DNA of 64,000 nt from Thermoanaerobaculum sp. (lineage in GTDB: Bacteria > Acidobacteriota > Thermoanaerobaculia > Multivoradales > UBA5704). Positions 40,026 to 49,228 of the stretch are shown here, piece after piece. Numbering within the stretch: position 1 is the stretch's first letter; each line of letters begins with the position of its first letter. A program made the translations under genes and the position numbers. The stretch covers positions 124,001-188,000 of the forward strand of contig JAJKHS010000143.1 in NCBI GenBank assembly GCA_021154885.1, given 5' to 3'. The notes under the pieces were generated by a model, which searched no databases, was not told where the DNA came from, and saw only the letters and a program-made list of their open reading frames with translations.

Positions 40026-40126
40026 AGGTATTCTCCTCCGGCACGCCTCCGATCCCTATCTGCTCGCTGATCGAAGAGGGCTATGATCGATCTGGACCGC
40101 ATTACCTTCGCTTGGTTGGCATCTGA
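40022..40126 (+). pseudogene. Stub resembling start of a PIN toxin
   Basis: GTG 40022 overlaps the antitoxin stop (GTGA), the arrangement of a coupled toxin gene, but the frame ends after 34 residues. Its start, MKVFSSGTPPIPICSLIEEG, loosely resembles the VVSDTSPI opening of DUF3368 PIN toxins, without the catalytic Asp. The rest of 40127-40206 shows nothing recognisable. It may be a remnant or chance. Confidence 0.3.
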
Positions 40127-40206
40127 CGAACGCCTCGTACGGACTGCTTGAACACGCGAGGCGGTTCCGATCAAGCCATAGTACCCAGCCCCTTGAGGAC
40201 TCATCC

Positions 40207-41085
40207 ATGCGCAGCATGACCGGTTACGGTGAAGCGTCGGGGGAGAACGCACGGCATGGTGTGACGGTGAGCCTGCGGGCGGTGAACCACCGGTTCCTCG
40301 ACCTTCAGCTCCGGCTGGCCGAGGACCTGCGAGGGAGCGAGGCGGCGTTGCGCGACCTCATCAGCCGGGAGGTCACCCGCGGCCGGCTGGAGGTGCGGGT
40401 GGAGGTGCGCTCGGTGGCGGAGCGCAAGGCCTCCGTCCAGGTCCACATGGGGGTGATCCGGGAGGCTCATGCCGCGATCCACGAGCTGTTCGAGGCGGGC
40501 CTGGTGGAGCGCGGCCTCTCGGCCGGCGACCTGCTGCGCCTGCCTGAGGCGTTCCGGGTGGACCTGGAGAGGGAGGAGTGGAGCGAAGCGGACGAGGAGC
40601 TGCTGCTGACGGTGGCCCGCGAGGCCGTGGCACAGCTCGTGGCCAGCCGCGAGACCGAGGGCGCCAGCCTCGCCGTCGCCATGGAGGAGAAGCTGCAGGG
40701 CATCCAGGAGGCGGTGGACCGGCTCGACGCCCTGCGGGGGTCGGTGCGCGAAGAGATCGCGGCATCGCTGCGCCGGCGCCTGGCCGAGCTGCTGGGCGCG
40801 CAGCCCCTGGACGAGGCGCGCCTCGCCCAGGAGGTGGCCCTGCTGGTGGACCGCAGCGACGTCAGCGAGGAGATCGACCGTCTGCGCTCGCACCTGGAGC
40901 ACTTCCGCGGCGTCACCCGCGAGCCGGGCGCCGCCGGCAAGCGCCTCGACTTCCTCACCCAGGAGATCTTCCGCGAGCTCAACACCCTGGGCGCCAAGTG
41001 CCGCAACGCCGAGATGACCCGGGCCGTGCTCGACGCCAAGGTCCTCTGCGAGCAGATCCGCGAGCAGGTGCAGAACGTGGAATAG
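40207..41085 (+). CDS. yicC: YicC-family endoribonuclease
   Basis: The 292-residue protein has the family start MRSMTGYGEASGE and the N-terminal VSLRAVNHRFLDLQLRL; the C-terminal domain has KRLDFLTQEIFRELNTLGAKC, the most conserved stretch, which holds the proposed catalytic residues. YicC proteins are metal-dependent RNases implicated in small RNA turnover. The order yicC-gmk-rpoZ-coaBC is conserved across many bacteria, and is intact here. Confidence 0.92.
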   Translation: MRSMTGYGEASGENARHGVTVSLRAVNHRFLDLQLRLAEDLRGSEAALRDLISREVTRGRLEVRVEVRSVAERKASVQVHMGVIREAHAAIHELFEAGLVERGLSAGDLLRLPEAFRVDLEREEWSEADEELLLTVAREAVAQLVASRETEGASLAVAMEEKLQGIQEAVDRLDALRGSVREEIAASLRRRLAELLGAQPLDEARLAQEVALLVDRSDVSEEIDRLRSHLEHFRGVTREPGAAGKRLDFLTQEIFRELNTLGAKCRNAEMTRAVLDAKVLCEQIREQVQNVE

Positions 41086-41139
41086 TGGTACGATACGGCG
41101 GGCGCAGCACCCTCCTTTCGACAACTTTTGAAGGAATCG

Positions 41140-41784
41140 ATGCATCCCGGCGAGCTCTTCATCCTCTCCGCTCCTTCGGGAACGGGTAAGACGACCCTCA
41201 TCCAGAGCCTCATGGCGGGAGGCCTCAACGGCTTCGGCGGCCTGGCGTTCTCGGTGAGCCACACCACGCGCAAACCCCGCCCGGGGGAGATGGACGGCAA
41301 GGACTACCACTTCGTGGACCAGGCCACCTTCCAGTCGATGATCGCCGCCGATGCCTTTCTCGAATGGGCGCAGGTGCACGACAACTACTACGGCACCTCG
41401 CGCGATGAGGTCTTCCCCCGGCTGGAGAAGGGGATCGACGTGGTGCTGGACATCGACGTCCAGGGCGCCGAGCGGGTGCTCGCTCGCTATCCTCAGGCGT
41501 ATGGCATCTTCATCATGCCCCCCAGCTACGAGGACCTGGAGAGCCGGCTGCGCCGCCGCGGCAAGGACGACGCCCAGGCCATCGCCCGGCGTCTGGCCGT
41601 ATCCCTCTGGGAAATCAGGCGCTACGATCGGTATCACTATGTTATCATCAATGATGACGCCCGCCGGGCGAGCGAGGTGCTCGCGGCCATCATCCTCGAG
41701 AAGCGTCACCGGCGAGAGCGCATGCAGGCCCGGGTGCAGGAGATCCTGCGGGACTTCCAGGACCGGGGCTCCCCTCCGAGCTGA
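41140..41784 (+). CDS. gmk: Guanylate kinase
   Basis: This 214-residue enzyme converts GMP to GDP. It begins at ATG 41140 with AAGGA six nt upstream; TTG 41128 would add four residues and is less likely. The P-loop is LSAPSGTGKTTLIQ, followed by VSHTTRKPRPGEMDGKDY, the GMP-binding region, and VVLDIDVQGAERV. Length is typical. Part of the yicC-rpoZ operon. Confidence 0.95.
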   Translation: MHPGELFILSAPSGTGKTTLIQSLMAGGLNGFGGLAFSVSHTTRKPRPGEMDGKDYHFVDQATFQSMIAADAFLEWAQVHDNYYGTSRDEVFPRLEKGIDVVLDIDVQGAERVLARYPQAYGIFIMPPSYEDLESRLRRRGKDDAQAIARRLAVSLWEIRRYDRYHYVIINDDARRASEVLAAIILEKRHRRERMQARVQEILRDFQDRGSPPS

Positions 41785-41858
41785 GAAGAAAAATTCGACC
41801 GGCGTTGATCCGAGGTTGATCCCGAGCGATCCCGGACGCCGCCAAGGAGAGATTATCG

Positions 41859-42098
41859 ATGGAAGAGAAGCCGACGATGGATAGCAAGTTCCGTCGGGTG
41901 CTCGTGGCCGCCAGCCGGGCCGAGCAGCTCATGCGGGGCGCCCGCCCCAAGGTCGAGGCCGGCAAGCGCAAGCCCACCCGGGTGGCGCTGGAGGAGCTCG
42001 ACAACAAGCTTGTCGACTGGGGCTACGGCCCGCCGCCGCAGCCGCAGCCGGAGGAGGCGCCGGCCGCCGAGGAGCCACAGCCGGCGGAAGTCCACTAG
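41859..42098 (+). CDS. rpoZ: RNA polymerase omega subunit
   Basis: A 79-residue product containing the omega core SKFRRVLVAASRAEQLMRGA and PTRVALEEL, followed by a Pro/Glu/Ala-rich tail. Omega supports assembly of beta' and response to ppGpp. ATG 41859 begins MEEKPTMDSKF; a second ATG at residue 7 is an alternative. The position after gmk supports the call despite the short length. Confidence 0.85.
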   Translation: MEEKPTMDSKFRRVLVAASRAEQLMRGARPKVEAGKRKPTRVALEELDNKLVDWGYGPPPQPQPEEAPAAEEPQPAEVH

Positions 42099-42138
42099 AT
42101 CCTCGTTTCCCTTGTCGCCGCCGCGCGCCGAGCGTTCC

Positions 42139-43392
42139 ATGAGCCGACCTTTGAGAGTCCTGCTCGGCGTCAGCGGCGGCATCGCCGCCTACAAGTCCGC
42201 CGAGCTGGTGCGCCGCCTCCGGGCGCGCGGGCACGAGGTGCGGTGCGCCCTCACCCGCAGCGCCGTCGCCTTCGTGGCACCCCTCACCCTGGAGGTGCTC
42301 TCGGGCCGGCCGGTCGACCAGGAGGAATACCTGGTCCCTGGAGTCGCCCATGGCCCGGAGATCGAGGAGGCGCACATCGCCGCCGCCGCTTGGGCGGAGG
42401 TGCTGTGCGTGGCCCCGGCGACCGCGCACGTGCTGGCGCGGCTGGCCCTGGGACTGGCGGACGACTTCCTCACCACCACCGCCCTCGCCTTCACCGGTCC
42501 GGTGGTGGTGGCCCCGGCCATGCACTCGGCGATGTGGGAGAAGCCCGCGACACAGCAGCACGCCGGGACTCTGAAGGGGCGCGGCGTGTGGTTCGCCGGT
42601 CCGGTCGAGGGTCCCCTGGCCTCGGGCGAGGTGGGCATGGGACGGATGGCCGAGCCGGAGACGATCGTGGCGGCGGTGGAGGCCGCCGCCGGCTCGGGGC
42701 CGCTCGCGGGCCGCACGGTGCTGGTCACCGCCGGCCCCACCCATGAGCCGCTCGATCCCGTCCGCTTCCTGGGCAACCGGTCGAGCGGCAGGATGGGCTT
42801 CGCCCTCGCCGCCGAGGCCGCCCGGCGGGGCGCCCGGGTGGTGCTGATCGCCGGCCCGGTGGCGCTTGCCACGCCCTCGGGCGTGACCCGCATCGACGTG
42901 GTCACCGCCCGCGAGATGGAGCGGGCGGTCCACGAGCACGCCCCGGCCGCGGACCTCGTGGTGATGGCGGCGGCGGTGGCGGATTTCCGGCCGCGGCGGG
43001 TCGCCGCCGGCAAGATCAAGAAGGAGGAGGGACTCCCCCCCGCTGACATTGAGATGGAGGAGAACCCGGACATCCTCGCCGGCCTGCGGGCAGTGGCGCC
43101 GCGGGCGGTCCTGGTGGGCTTCGCCGCGGAGACGGAGGACCTCGACCGCCACGCCCGCGCCAAGCTGGAGCGCAAGGACGCCGACTTCCTGGTGGCCAAC
43201 GACGTCTCCCGCCGCGATATCGCCTTCGAGAGCGGGGACAACGAGGTCACCGTCTTTCGCCGTCAGGGCGAGCCCGTCTTCTTCTCCCGCCGGCCCAAGC
43301 CGGAGCTGGCGGCCTCGCTCTTCGACCTGTTCACAGCTACACTCTCGGATCGTGCGGACCGTGAGACCTCCCCTGCAGCCGGCCCTCGCTGA
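42139..43392 (+). CDS. coaBC: Phosphopantothenoylcysteine synthetase/decarboxylase
   Basis: This 417-residue bifunctional enzyme makes 4'-phosphopantetheine in CoA synthesis. The N-terminal flavin decarboxylase has GVSGGIAAYKSAELVRRL, the active-site region APAMHSAMW and GEVGMGRMAEPE. The C-terminal synthetase has VLVTAGPTHEPLDPVRFLGN and RSSGRMGFALA, then the Lys-rich loop GKIKKEEG. ATG 42139 is chosen at the conserved N-terminus; the frame is open further upstream. The 3' end overlaps the UDG gene by about 40 nt. Confidence 0.94.
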   Translation: MSRPLRVLLGVSGGIAAYKSAELVRRLRARGHEVRCALTRSAVAFVAPLTLEVLSGRPVDQEEYLVPGVAHGPEIEEAHIAAAAWAEVLCVAPATAHVLARLALGLADDFLTTTALAFTGPVVVAPAMHSAMWEKPATQQHAGTLKGRGVWFAGPVEGPLASGEVGMGRMAEPETIVAAVEAAAGSGPLAGRTVLVTAGPTHEPLDPVRFLGNRSSGRMGFALAAEAARRGARVVLIAGPVALATPSGVTRIDVVTAREMERAVHEHAPAADLVVMAAAVADFRPRRVAAGKIKKEEGLPPADIEMEENPDILAGLRAVAPRAVLVGFAAETEDLDRHARAKLERKDADFLVANDVSRRDIAFESGDNEVTVFRRQGEPVFFSRRPKPELAASLFDLFTATLSDRADRETSPAAGPR

Positions 43393-44104
43393 CCTCCTCG
43401 CCTATCTGGGCGAGATGGGTTATGGCGATCTCTACGTCGACGCGCCCCGGGCTGCGGCGCGCCCCCAGGCCCCGGCACCCCCGCAGGAGCCGGTCGCCGC
43501 TGTTGCCGCGGCCACCGCGGTCGCCCCCTTGAGCGGCGAGGCGGTGGCGCGGGCCTCCGAGCTGGCCACCCTGGCCGGCGCGGCGGCGGGCTGCACCCGC
43601 TGCCGGCTGAGCGAGGGGCGGACCCATGTGGTCTTCGGCACCGGCAACCCCGCCGCCGAGCTGATGTTCGTCGGCGAGGGCCCGGGGGCCGAGGAGGATC
43701 GGCAGGGGCTGCCGTTCGTCGGCGCCGCCGGCGAGCTGCTCAATCGCATCATCCAGGCGATCGAGAAGACCCGCGACGAGGTCTACATCGCCAACGTCGT
43801 GAAGTGCCGGCCGCCGGGCAACCGCGACCCCCAGCCCGACGAGGTGACCGCCTGCCGCGGCTACCTGGACAGGCAGATCGCCCTCGTCCGCCCCCGGGTC
43901 CTCGTCGCCCTCGGGCGCGTCGCGGCCCAGACCCTGCTGGGCAACGACTCGCCCATCGGCAGGATGCGCGGCCAGTGGTTCCGAGTGCAGGGCATCCCCA
44001 CCATGGTCACCTACCACCCGGCGGCCCTGCTGCGCAACCCCGCCCTGAAGCGCCCCACCTGGGAGGACATGCAGCAGGTCCGCGACTTCCTGCGGTCCTG
44101 CTGA
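43352..44104 (+). CDS. Uracil-DNA glycosylase, family 4 (4Fe-4S)
   Basis: This enzyme of about 250 residues removes uracil from DNA. The iron-sulfur Cys are in [20 protein letters not shown] and [20 protein letters not shown]; the active-site loop is [17 protein letters not shown], and the uracil-binding loop is [11 protein letters not shown] near the end. The N-terminal 80 residues ([20 protein letters not shown]) form a low-complexity linker. GTG 43352 or 43361 is the start; both lie within the coaBC end, so the genes are coupled. Confidence 0.9.
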   Translation: MRTVRPPLQPALADLLAYLGEMGYGDLYVDAPRAAARPQAPAPPQEPVAAVAAATAVAPLSGEAVARASELATLAGAAAGCTRCRLSEGRTHVVFGTGNPAAELMFVGEGPGAEEDRQGLPFVGAAGELLNRIIQAIEKTRDEVYIANVVKCRPPGNRDPQPDEVTACRGYLDRQIALVRPRVLVALGRVAAQTLLGNDSPIGRMRGQWFRVQGIPTMVTYHPAALLRNPALKRPTWEDMQQVRDFLRSC

Positions 44105-44199
44105 GCGTCTGCAATTTAATGTAGAGGCGGCTATAAGCTGGACGGCTCTGGGGAAGAGTGTTAATTTGAATTTGACATCTATCTTTTTCCCTGGCCTGA

Positions 44200-44757
44200 A
44201 TGTTCAGCCCGGCCCTCACCGAGAACGCCCCCCCCTTCGAGGATTTCTTGAAGGCGGTCGAGCCCAAGCTGAAACGGCTCCTCGCCAGCTACAACATCCC
44301 CACCGAGGACGCGGAGGACGTCCTCCAGCAGTCGCTCCTCGCCCTGCTCTACCAGTGGGAGCGGGTGCGGGACCCCGAGCGCTGGCTGTTCGGCACGGTG
44401 AAGCGAAACTGTCTGATGTACTGGCGGACGACCCGGCGGAAGATCTACTCGGCGGTGGACATGACGATCCTGGAGTGGCTCTCGGAACCGGTCGCGCCGA
44501 CGCAGGAGCGGTTGGACCTGATCTGTGATCTGGAGAACCTCATCGACCGTCTCCCCAAGCGCTGCCGGCGGGTGCTCCGGCTTCGCTTCCGGCTGGGCTA
44601 TGAGCCGCCGGAGGTGGCGGCCAAGCTGGGCTACCGGACGTCGAGCATCGGCAAGATCACGAACCGTTGCCTCCACGCCCTGGTGCAGGAGCTGCTGGCC
44701 TCCGACCTGGCCGACAAGCTGCCGGTGTGCAAGTCGACGGATCGCCGGCACCGTTGA
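44200..44757 (+). CDS. ECF-type RNA polymerase sigma factor
   Basis: A 185-residue sigma factor. Region 2 includes IPTEDAEDVLQQSLLALLYQ and WLFGTVKRNCLMYWR; region 4 includes LIDRLPKRCRRVLRLRFRLG and YEPPEVAAKLGYRTSSIGKI, a helix-turn-helix. No anti-sigma gene is adjacent; instead a BTAD regulator follows by 30 nt. A TTGACA hexamer at 44172-44177 may be a -35 but no matching -10 is evident. Targets unknown. Confidence 0.85.
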   Translation: MFSPALTENAPPFEDFLKAVEPKLKRLLASYNIPTEDAEDVLQQSLLALLYQWERVRDPERWLFGTVKRNCLMYWRTTRRKIYSAVDMTILEWLSEPVAPTQERLDLICDLENLIDRLPKRCRRVLRLRFRLGYEPPEVAAKLGYRTSSIGKITNRCLHALVQELLASDLADKLPVCKSTDRRHR

Positions 44758-44787
44758 CTTAAGCCCGCCTCCGGGCGACGTAGCGCC

Positions 44788-46422
44788 ATGAGCTCTGAGC
44801 CGTACCACCTCTTCCCCCAGGTCGAGCGGTTGCTGCGCGGGATCGAATCCCGCGAATCCCCCCTCGTCCAGCTCTGGGGGTGGCCGGGCAGCGGCGGCAT
44901 GGCCGTTCTCGAGGCGCTCCTCGCTCGCCAGGGCCGGCGGGCGCTGGGGCTGCCCCTGGCGACGGTGGGCGACGAGGCGGCGCTGCGAGAGGCTCTGGAG
45001 GCGGCCCGTGACGTCGGGGTCCGCTGGCTGGTGGCCCTGGGGGAGCCGCCGGCCGCGCGGCTGGCCACGGCCGAGCGCTGGCTGCTTCCCGGGCAGCGCC
45101 TGGTCTTCGCCGCCGCCCGGCGCTGGCCTGCGGCGATCCCGCTGGACGTGGTGCCCCCCCAGGAGCTGCTCCTCGAGCCGGCGGAGGTCTCCTCCCTCTG
45201 CCTCCTCCTGACCGGCGAAGAGCCGTCGCCGCCGGCCGCCCACACGCTGTGGGAGGCGACGGACGGCTGGCATCGGCCGCTACGGCTCGCCCTGGAGGCC
45301 GCGGGAGGGCCGGGGCTCGAGGGCGTCGGGCCGGACGCCCTGCTGGACCTGCCGGCCGTGCGCCTCTTCCTCCGGCAGGAGCTGCTGGAGGCCCTGCCGC
45401 AGAAGGAGCGTGACCTCCTGCTCGACGCTCCGGAGGAGAGGCCGGACGCCGGCGGTGCCGGGGAGGAGGGCTGGCGAGTGATCGACGCGCTCGGCCTCTG
45501 GCTGGAGGGCCCGGAGCGCGACCGGCTGCCACGGCTCTTCGCCGCCCTGCTGGCGCGCGAGCGTCGCCGTCGCCGGCCGCGCTCCGCCCTCCCGGCGCTG
45601 CCGCGGCCCCCGGCCGTCGCCGCGAGCGCAGGGGACGGGCCGGCGGCCGGCCGCCTCCCCGTCTACATCCTCGGTCTGCTGGGGAGCCCGCTCGCCCGGC
45701 AGCGGGACGAGGAGGGGGAGCGCGACCTCGACTGCCGCCTGCGGCGCTCGTTCCAGGTCCTGGCCTATCTCGCCTCCTCCCCCGGACTGCAGGCGGGCCG
45801 CGAAGAGCTCGTGGAGGCCGTCTGGCCGACCGAGGGAGAGCGCACCATCGAGCGCAACTTCCATCCCACCCTCAGCCATCTCCGGCGGGCCCTGGAGGGC
45901 GGGCGCAAGGGCAAGGACCTCCCCGCCCCTCTGCTGTTCCGCGGCGGCTTCTACCGGCTCAACTCCGATGTCTCCTGGCAAGTGGACGTCATCGACTTCA
46001 GCCGTCTGGTCGAGGAGGGGAAAGAGCGGGAGCGCCGCGGCGAGCTGGAGGCCGCGGCCGACTCCTGGCAGCGGGCCTGGAAGCTCTACCGCGGCCCCTT
46101 CCTTCAGGGGTACTACGAGGCCTGGGTCACCGCCCGCCGGGAGTCCTTCCAGCGCCTCTACCTGGAGCTGCTGCGCGAGTTGGGCGACCTGTACGTCCGG
46201 CTGCAGAAGCCCGGCGAGGCGCTCGACGCCTATCGCACGGTGCTCATGGAGGACCCGCTCAACGAGCGGGTCCACCTCGCGGTGATGCGCCTCTACGCCG
46301 AGCAGGGGAGGCGCGACCTGGTGCGCCGCCAGTACGACAAGCTCTGTGCCATCCTGCTCGACGAGCTCGGGGTGCCGCCCATGCCGGATACGACGCAGGG
46401 CTATCACCAGTTGATGGAATAG
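44788..46422 (+). CDS. BTAD-domain transcription regulator with NTPase-like N-terminus
   Basis: A 544-residue protein. Residues about 25-260 look like a degenerate STAND/MalT-type NTPase: QLWGWPGSGGMAVLEALLAR is a P-loop lacking the GKT/S Lys. After a basic Pro/Ala linker, residues about 310-400 form a winged-helix (RRSFQVLAYLASSPGLQAGR, ERNFHPTLSHLRRAL). Residues about 405-540 are a bacterial transcriptional activator (BTAD) TPR-like domain (YYEAWVTARRESFQRLYLEL). The arrangement resembles SARP-type regulators, with the NTPase placed in front. It likely acts with the sigma factor upstream. Confidence 0.75.
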   Translation: MSSEPYHLFPQVERLLRGIESRESPLVQLWGWPGSGGMAVLEALLARQGRRALGLPLATVGDEAALREALEAARDVGVRWLVALGEPPAARLATAERWLLPGQRLVFAAARRWPAAIPLDVVPPQELLLEPAEVSSLCLLLTGEEPSPPAAHTLWEATDGWHRPLRLALEAAGGPGLEGVGPDALLDLPAVRLFLRQELLEALPQKERDLLLDAPEERPDAGGAGEEGWRVIDALGLWLEGPERDRLPRLFAALLARERRRRRPRSALPALPRPPAVAASAGDGPAAGRLPVYILGLLGSPLARQRDEEGERDLDCRLRRSFQVLAYLASSPGLQAGREELVEAVWPTEGERTIERNFHPTLSHLRRALEGGRKGKDLPAPLLFRGGFYRLNSDVSWQVDVIDFSRLVEEGKERERRGELEAAADSWQRAWKLYRGPFLQGYYEAWVTARRESFQRLYLELLRELGDLYVRLQKPGEALDAYRTVLMEDPLNERVHLAVMRLYAEQGRRDLVRRQYDKLCAILLDELGVPPMPDTTQGYHQLME

Positions 46423-46460
46423 GTTCCATCTGCTAGGTTCTGGCGGACCCCGGAGGCGCA

Positions 46461-46627
46461 CAGGCGTTGACCTGGTTTAGGGTAGGGGCGGGTCTGGACG
46501 GGCGGGAGGGGGCGCGACCCGCCCTGCAACGCCGAGATCATCCGTATCAGGGCGCCGCACCAGGGCGGGTCGAGCCCCCAACCTGCCGTCCAGACCCGCC
46601 CCTACCCTAAGCATCAAGGCATCAGGC
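46461..46627 (+). repeat. Palindromic repeat R1, copy 2 (diverged)
   Basis: The inner 120 bp match the other R1 copies (TTAGGGTAGGGGCGGGTCTG and its mate CAGACCCGCCCCTACCCTAA), but the outer ends have drifted (AGGCGTTGACCTGG rather than AGGCGCTAACTTTG; CAAGGCATCAGGCAT at the right). It fills the gap between the BTAD gene and the next start codon. Confidence 0.75.
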
Positions 46628-48397
46628 ATGAGACTCAGAGCCCTGCGCGACGCCTGCATCGGCGGCTTCCTCTATGGCGCGGTCGTCTACGGCGCCTCGC
46701 TGTCGCTCCTGCACGTCGTCCACAACCGGCTGGGATCGAGCCGCGATGCCCTGATCGCCCTGATCTTCTTCAGCCTGCTCTACGGCCTTTGGAGCGCCGC
46801 GTTTTTTCTGGGGGCCACCCTGGCGGTCTGGCCGTTCTCGCGGCCGGAGGCCCGCGAACGGCGCGGGCTCGGGGTGGGCCTCTTCGTCTACAACCTTTTT
46901 TTCTGGGAGGTCGCCCTTCTCTATGGGCTGACCTACGACGAGGCGCCGTTCCATCCCGCCGGCGTCTGGGGGATGGCGGCCGTGCTGGCCCTCCTGGCCG
47001 CGGGGATCGCCGTCCTCGTCGCCGGCGTCTCCTGGGCGGAGCTCCGGGGGCTCGCGGCCCTGCACCGCCAGGGCTGGCTGGGGCGTGCGGCCGCCGCCCT
47101 GGCCCTCCTCGCCGTGGGGGTGCACGCCGCGGCTCCCCTCTACACGGGACGCGGGCGCCATCGGGCCGCGCCGCCGCCGAAGATCGCGGTGGCGGACACC
47201 GGCCTCAAGGTCGTGCTCGTGGGGCTGGACGGCGCCGACTGGCGGGTCCTCCAGCCGATGATGGACAAGGGGACGCTTCCCGCCTTCGCCGGCATGGTGC
47301 GCGACGGCTCGACGGCCGACCTCGCCACCCTCCACCACTCCAATTCGGCCGTGATCTGGGCCTCGATCTACACCGGCGATACGCCCGGCCGGCACGGGGT
47401 GCTGGACTTCTACCGCATCCGCTTCCCGGGCATGGCCTCGGCGGGGCTCTTCCCCCTCCACCGCACCTTCTTCAAGGAGCTGTCGGACCTGGTGGCGCCC
47501 CTGGGTCTGGCGGACCAGATGGCCGTGGACCGCTTCTCCCTCCACGCCTCGCCGCCGCTCTGGGAGATCGCCGACCGGGCGGGGCTCTCGATCGGCGTGG
47601 CGGACGGCTATTTCTACTCCTTCCCGGCTTTGCACCCGTCGCGGCCGGAGAGCTGGTTCTTCTCCTACGGGCTGGACGAATTCTCGACCCACCCGTCGGA
47701 CCACGTGGAGCGATTCGTCCAGCCGAAGGACGTGAAGCTCTACCGCTCGCTGACCTCCGTCCTTGCGGGCGGCGACTTCAAGTGGCAGTCCGGCGTCCTG
47801 ATGGGGCAACTCACCGGCAAGACCCAGCCGCGCTTCGTCAACCTCTACAGCCACCAGCCGGACAGCTTCCAGCACTGGTACTGGAAGTGGTTCCAGCCCG
47901 ACCACTACTTCGGCGCGGGTGAGCGCCTGGCGGAGAATCACGACCGCATTCCGGGGCTCTACCGGGACTTCGACGCCTTCCTCGCCCGCCTCCTCCCCCG
48001 GATGGGGCCGGACACGGTAGTGATCGTCGCCTCGGACCACGGCCACAGCCCTACGATCGTCGACCGGCTCTACTCCCAGCACTGGCACGGGCCGCCGGGC
48101 ATCCTGCTCATGCAGGGCGGACCGGTGAAGCGGGGCGAAGCCCTCCAGGGGGCCAACGTCTACGACCTGTATCCCACGGTGCTCTACCTTCTCGGTCTGC
48201 CCGTGCCCCAGGATGCCGAAGGCAAGGTCCTGCTCGAGGCGCTCGATCCCGCCTTCGTCCGCGCCCATCCCGTGCGCACGGTGCCGTCCTACGGGGGCCT
48301 GGGCTTCTCCCCCGGCCTGCCCGGGGCGCGCCGCGACAGCACCCAGAACGAGCGGGAGATCGAGAAGCTGCGGAGCCTCGGCTACATCGGATTGTAG
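46628..48397 (+). CDS. Membrane-anchored type I phosphodiesterase/alkaline phosphatase superfamily
   Basis: A 589-residue protein with about four N-terminal membrane helices (residues about 1-165), then a large catalytic domain of the phosphodiesterase/nucleotide pyrophosphatase superfamily. VVLVGLDGADWRVLQPMM holds the first metal ligand, HHSNSAVIWASIYTG the nucleophile Ser/Thr region, and VIVASDHGHSPT and HWHGPPG the later metal ligands. The substrate may be a lipid head group or nucleotide sugar; relatives act in glycan or phosphonate transfer. It directly precedes the sugar operon by 33 nt. Confidence 0.8.
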   Translation: MRLRALRDACIGGFLYGAVVYGASLSLLHVVHNRLGSSRDALIALIFFSLLYGLWSAAFFLGATLAVWPFSRPEARERRGLGVGLFVYNLFFWEVALLYGLTYDEAPFHPAGVWGMAAVLALLAAGIAVLVAGVSWAELRGLAALHRQGWLGRAAAALALLAVGVHAAAPLYTGRGRHRAAPPPKIAVADTGLKVVLVGLDGADWRVLQPMMDKGTLPAFAGMVRDGSTADLATLHHSNSAVIWASIYTGDTPGRHGVLDFYRIRFPGMASAGLFPLHRTFFKELSDLVAPLGLADQMAVDRFSLHASPPLWEIADRAGLSIGVADGYFYSFPALHPSRPESWFFSYGLDEFSTHPSDHVERFVQPKDVKLYRSLTSVLAGGDFKWQSGVLMGQLTGKTQPRFVNLYSHQPDSFQHWYWKWFQPDHYFGAGERLAENHDRIPGLYRDFDAFLARLLPRMGPDTVVIVASDHGHSPTIVDRLYSQHWHGPPGILLMQGGPVKRGEALQGANVYDLYPTVLYLLGLPVPQDAEGKVLLEALDPAFVRAHPVRTVPSYGGLGFSPGLPGARRDSTQNEREIEKLRSLGYIGL

Positions 48398-48430
48398 GTA
48401 GAATCGGCCGGCAGCCACGAAGGAGTCTCC

Positions 48431-49228
48431 ATGAGCAGGCCCGCGAAGCACGACATGCCGGTGGTGATCCTCTGCGGAGGCAAGGGCACCCGTCTGCGCG
48501 AGGAGACCGAGTACCGCCCGAAGCCCATGGTGGAGATCGGCCCCCAGCCGATCCTCTGGCACATCATGAAGTCCTACGGCGTTCATGGCCTCGACCGCTT
48601 CGTCCTCTGCCTGGGCTACAAGGGGTGGGAGATCAAGCAGTACTTCCTGCGCTACAAGGAGATGCACTGCGACTTCACGGTCGCCATGGACGGCAGCCGG
48701 CCGCTCGAAGTCCACAACCAGGACGGTTACGAGAGCTGGCGGGTGACCTGCGCCGAGACCGGCGCCGAGACCGCCACCGGCGCCCGCCTCTGGAAGGTGC
48801 GCCAATACGTCGACGCCGAAACCTTCTGCTTCACCTATGGCGACGCGGTGAGCGACGTGGACGTCGACGCCCTGCTGGCGTTCCACTGGGCGCAGGGGCG
48901 GATCGCCACCGTCACCGGCGTCCGCCCCACCTCGCGCTACGGCGAGCTGCGGGTCGACGGCACCAAGGCCCTGGAGTTCGCCGAGAAGCCCACGGCCGAG
49001 GGGGTGGTCAGCGGCGGTTTCTTCGTCTTCCAGCGCGAGGTCTTCGACTATCTGGACGACGATCCGGACCTCTTCCTGGAGCAGCGGCCGCTGCGCAACC
49101 TGGCCCGCGACGGTCAGCTCTCGGTCTACCTGCACGAGGGCTTCTGGCACCCCATGGACACCTACCGCGACTACCTCCACCTGAACGACCTGTGGAAGCG
49201 GGGCGAGACGCCGTGGAAAAAATGGTGA
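48431..49228 (+). CDS. rfbF: Glucose-1-phosphate cytidylyltransferase
   Basis: The 265-residue enzyme makes CDP-glucose from CTP and glucose 1-phosphate, the first step to CDP-linked deoxysugars. The nucleotide-binding signature LCGGGKGTRLREETEYRPKP (with GGKGTRL) is followed by KPMVEIGPQPILWHIMK, and FCFTYGDAVSDVDVDALLAF contains the metal-binding Asp. VVSGGFFVFQREVFDYLDDD is typical of the family. It overlaps the next gene by 7 nt. Confidence 0.9.
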   Translation: MSRPAKHDMPVVILCGGKGTRLREETEYRPKPMVEIGPQPILWHIMKSYGVHGLDRFVLCLGYKGWEIKQYFLRYKEMHCDFTVAMDGSRPLEVHNQDGYESWRVTCAETGAETATGARLWKVRQYVDAETFCFTYGDAVSDVDVDALLAFHWAQGRIATVTGVRPTSRYGELRVDGTKALEFAEKPTAEGVVSGGFFVFQREVFDYLDDDPDLFLEQRPLRNLARDGQLSVYLHEGFWHPMDTYRDYLHLNDLWKRGETPWKKW

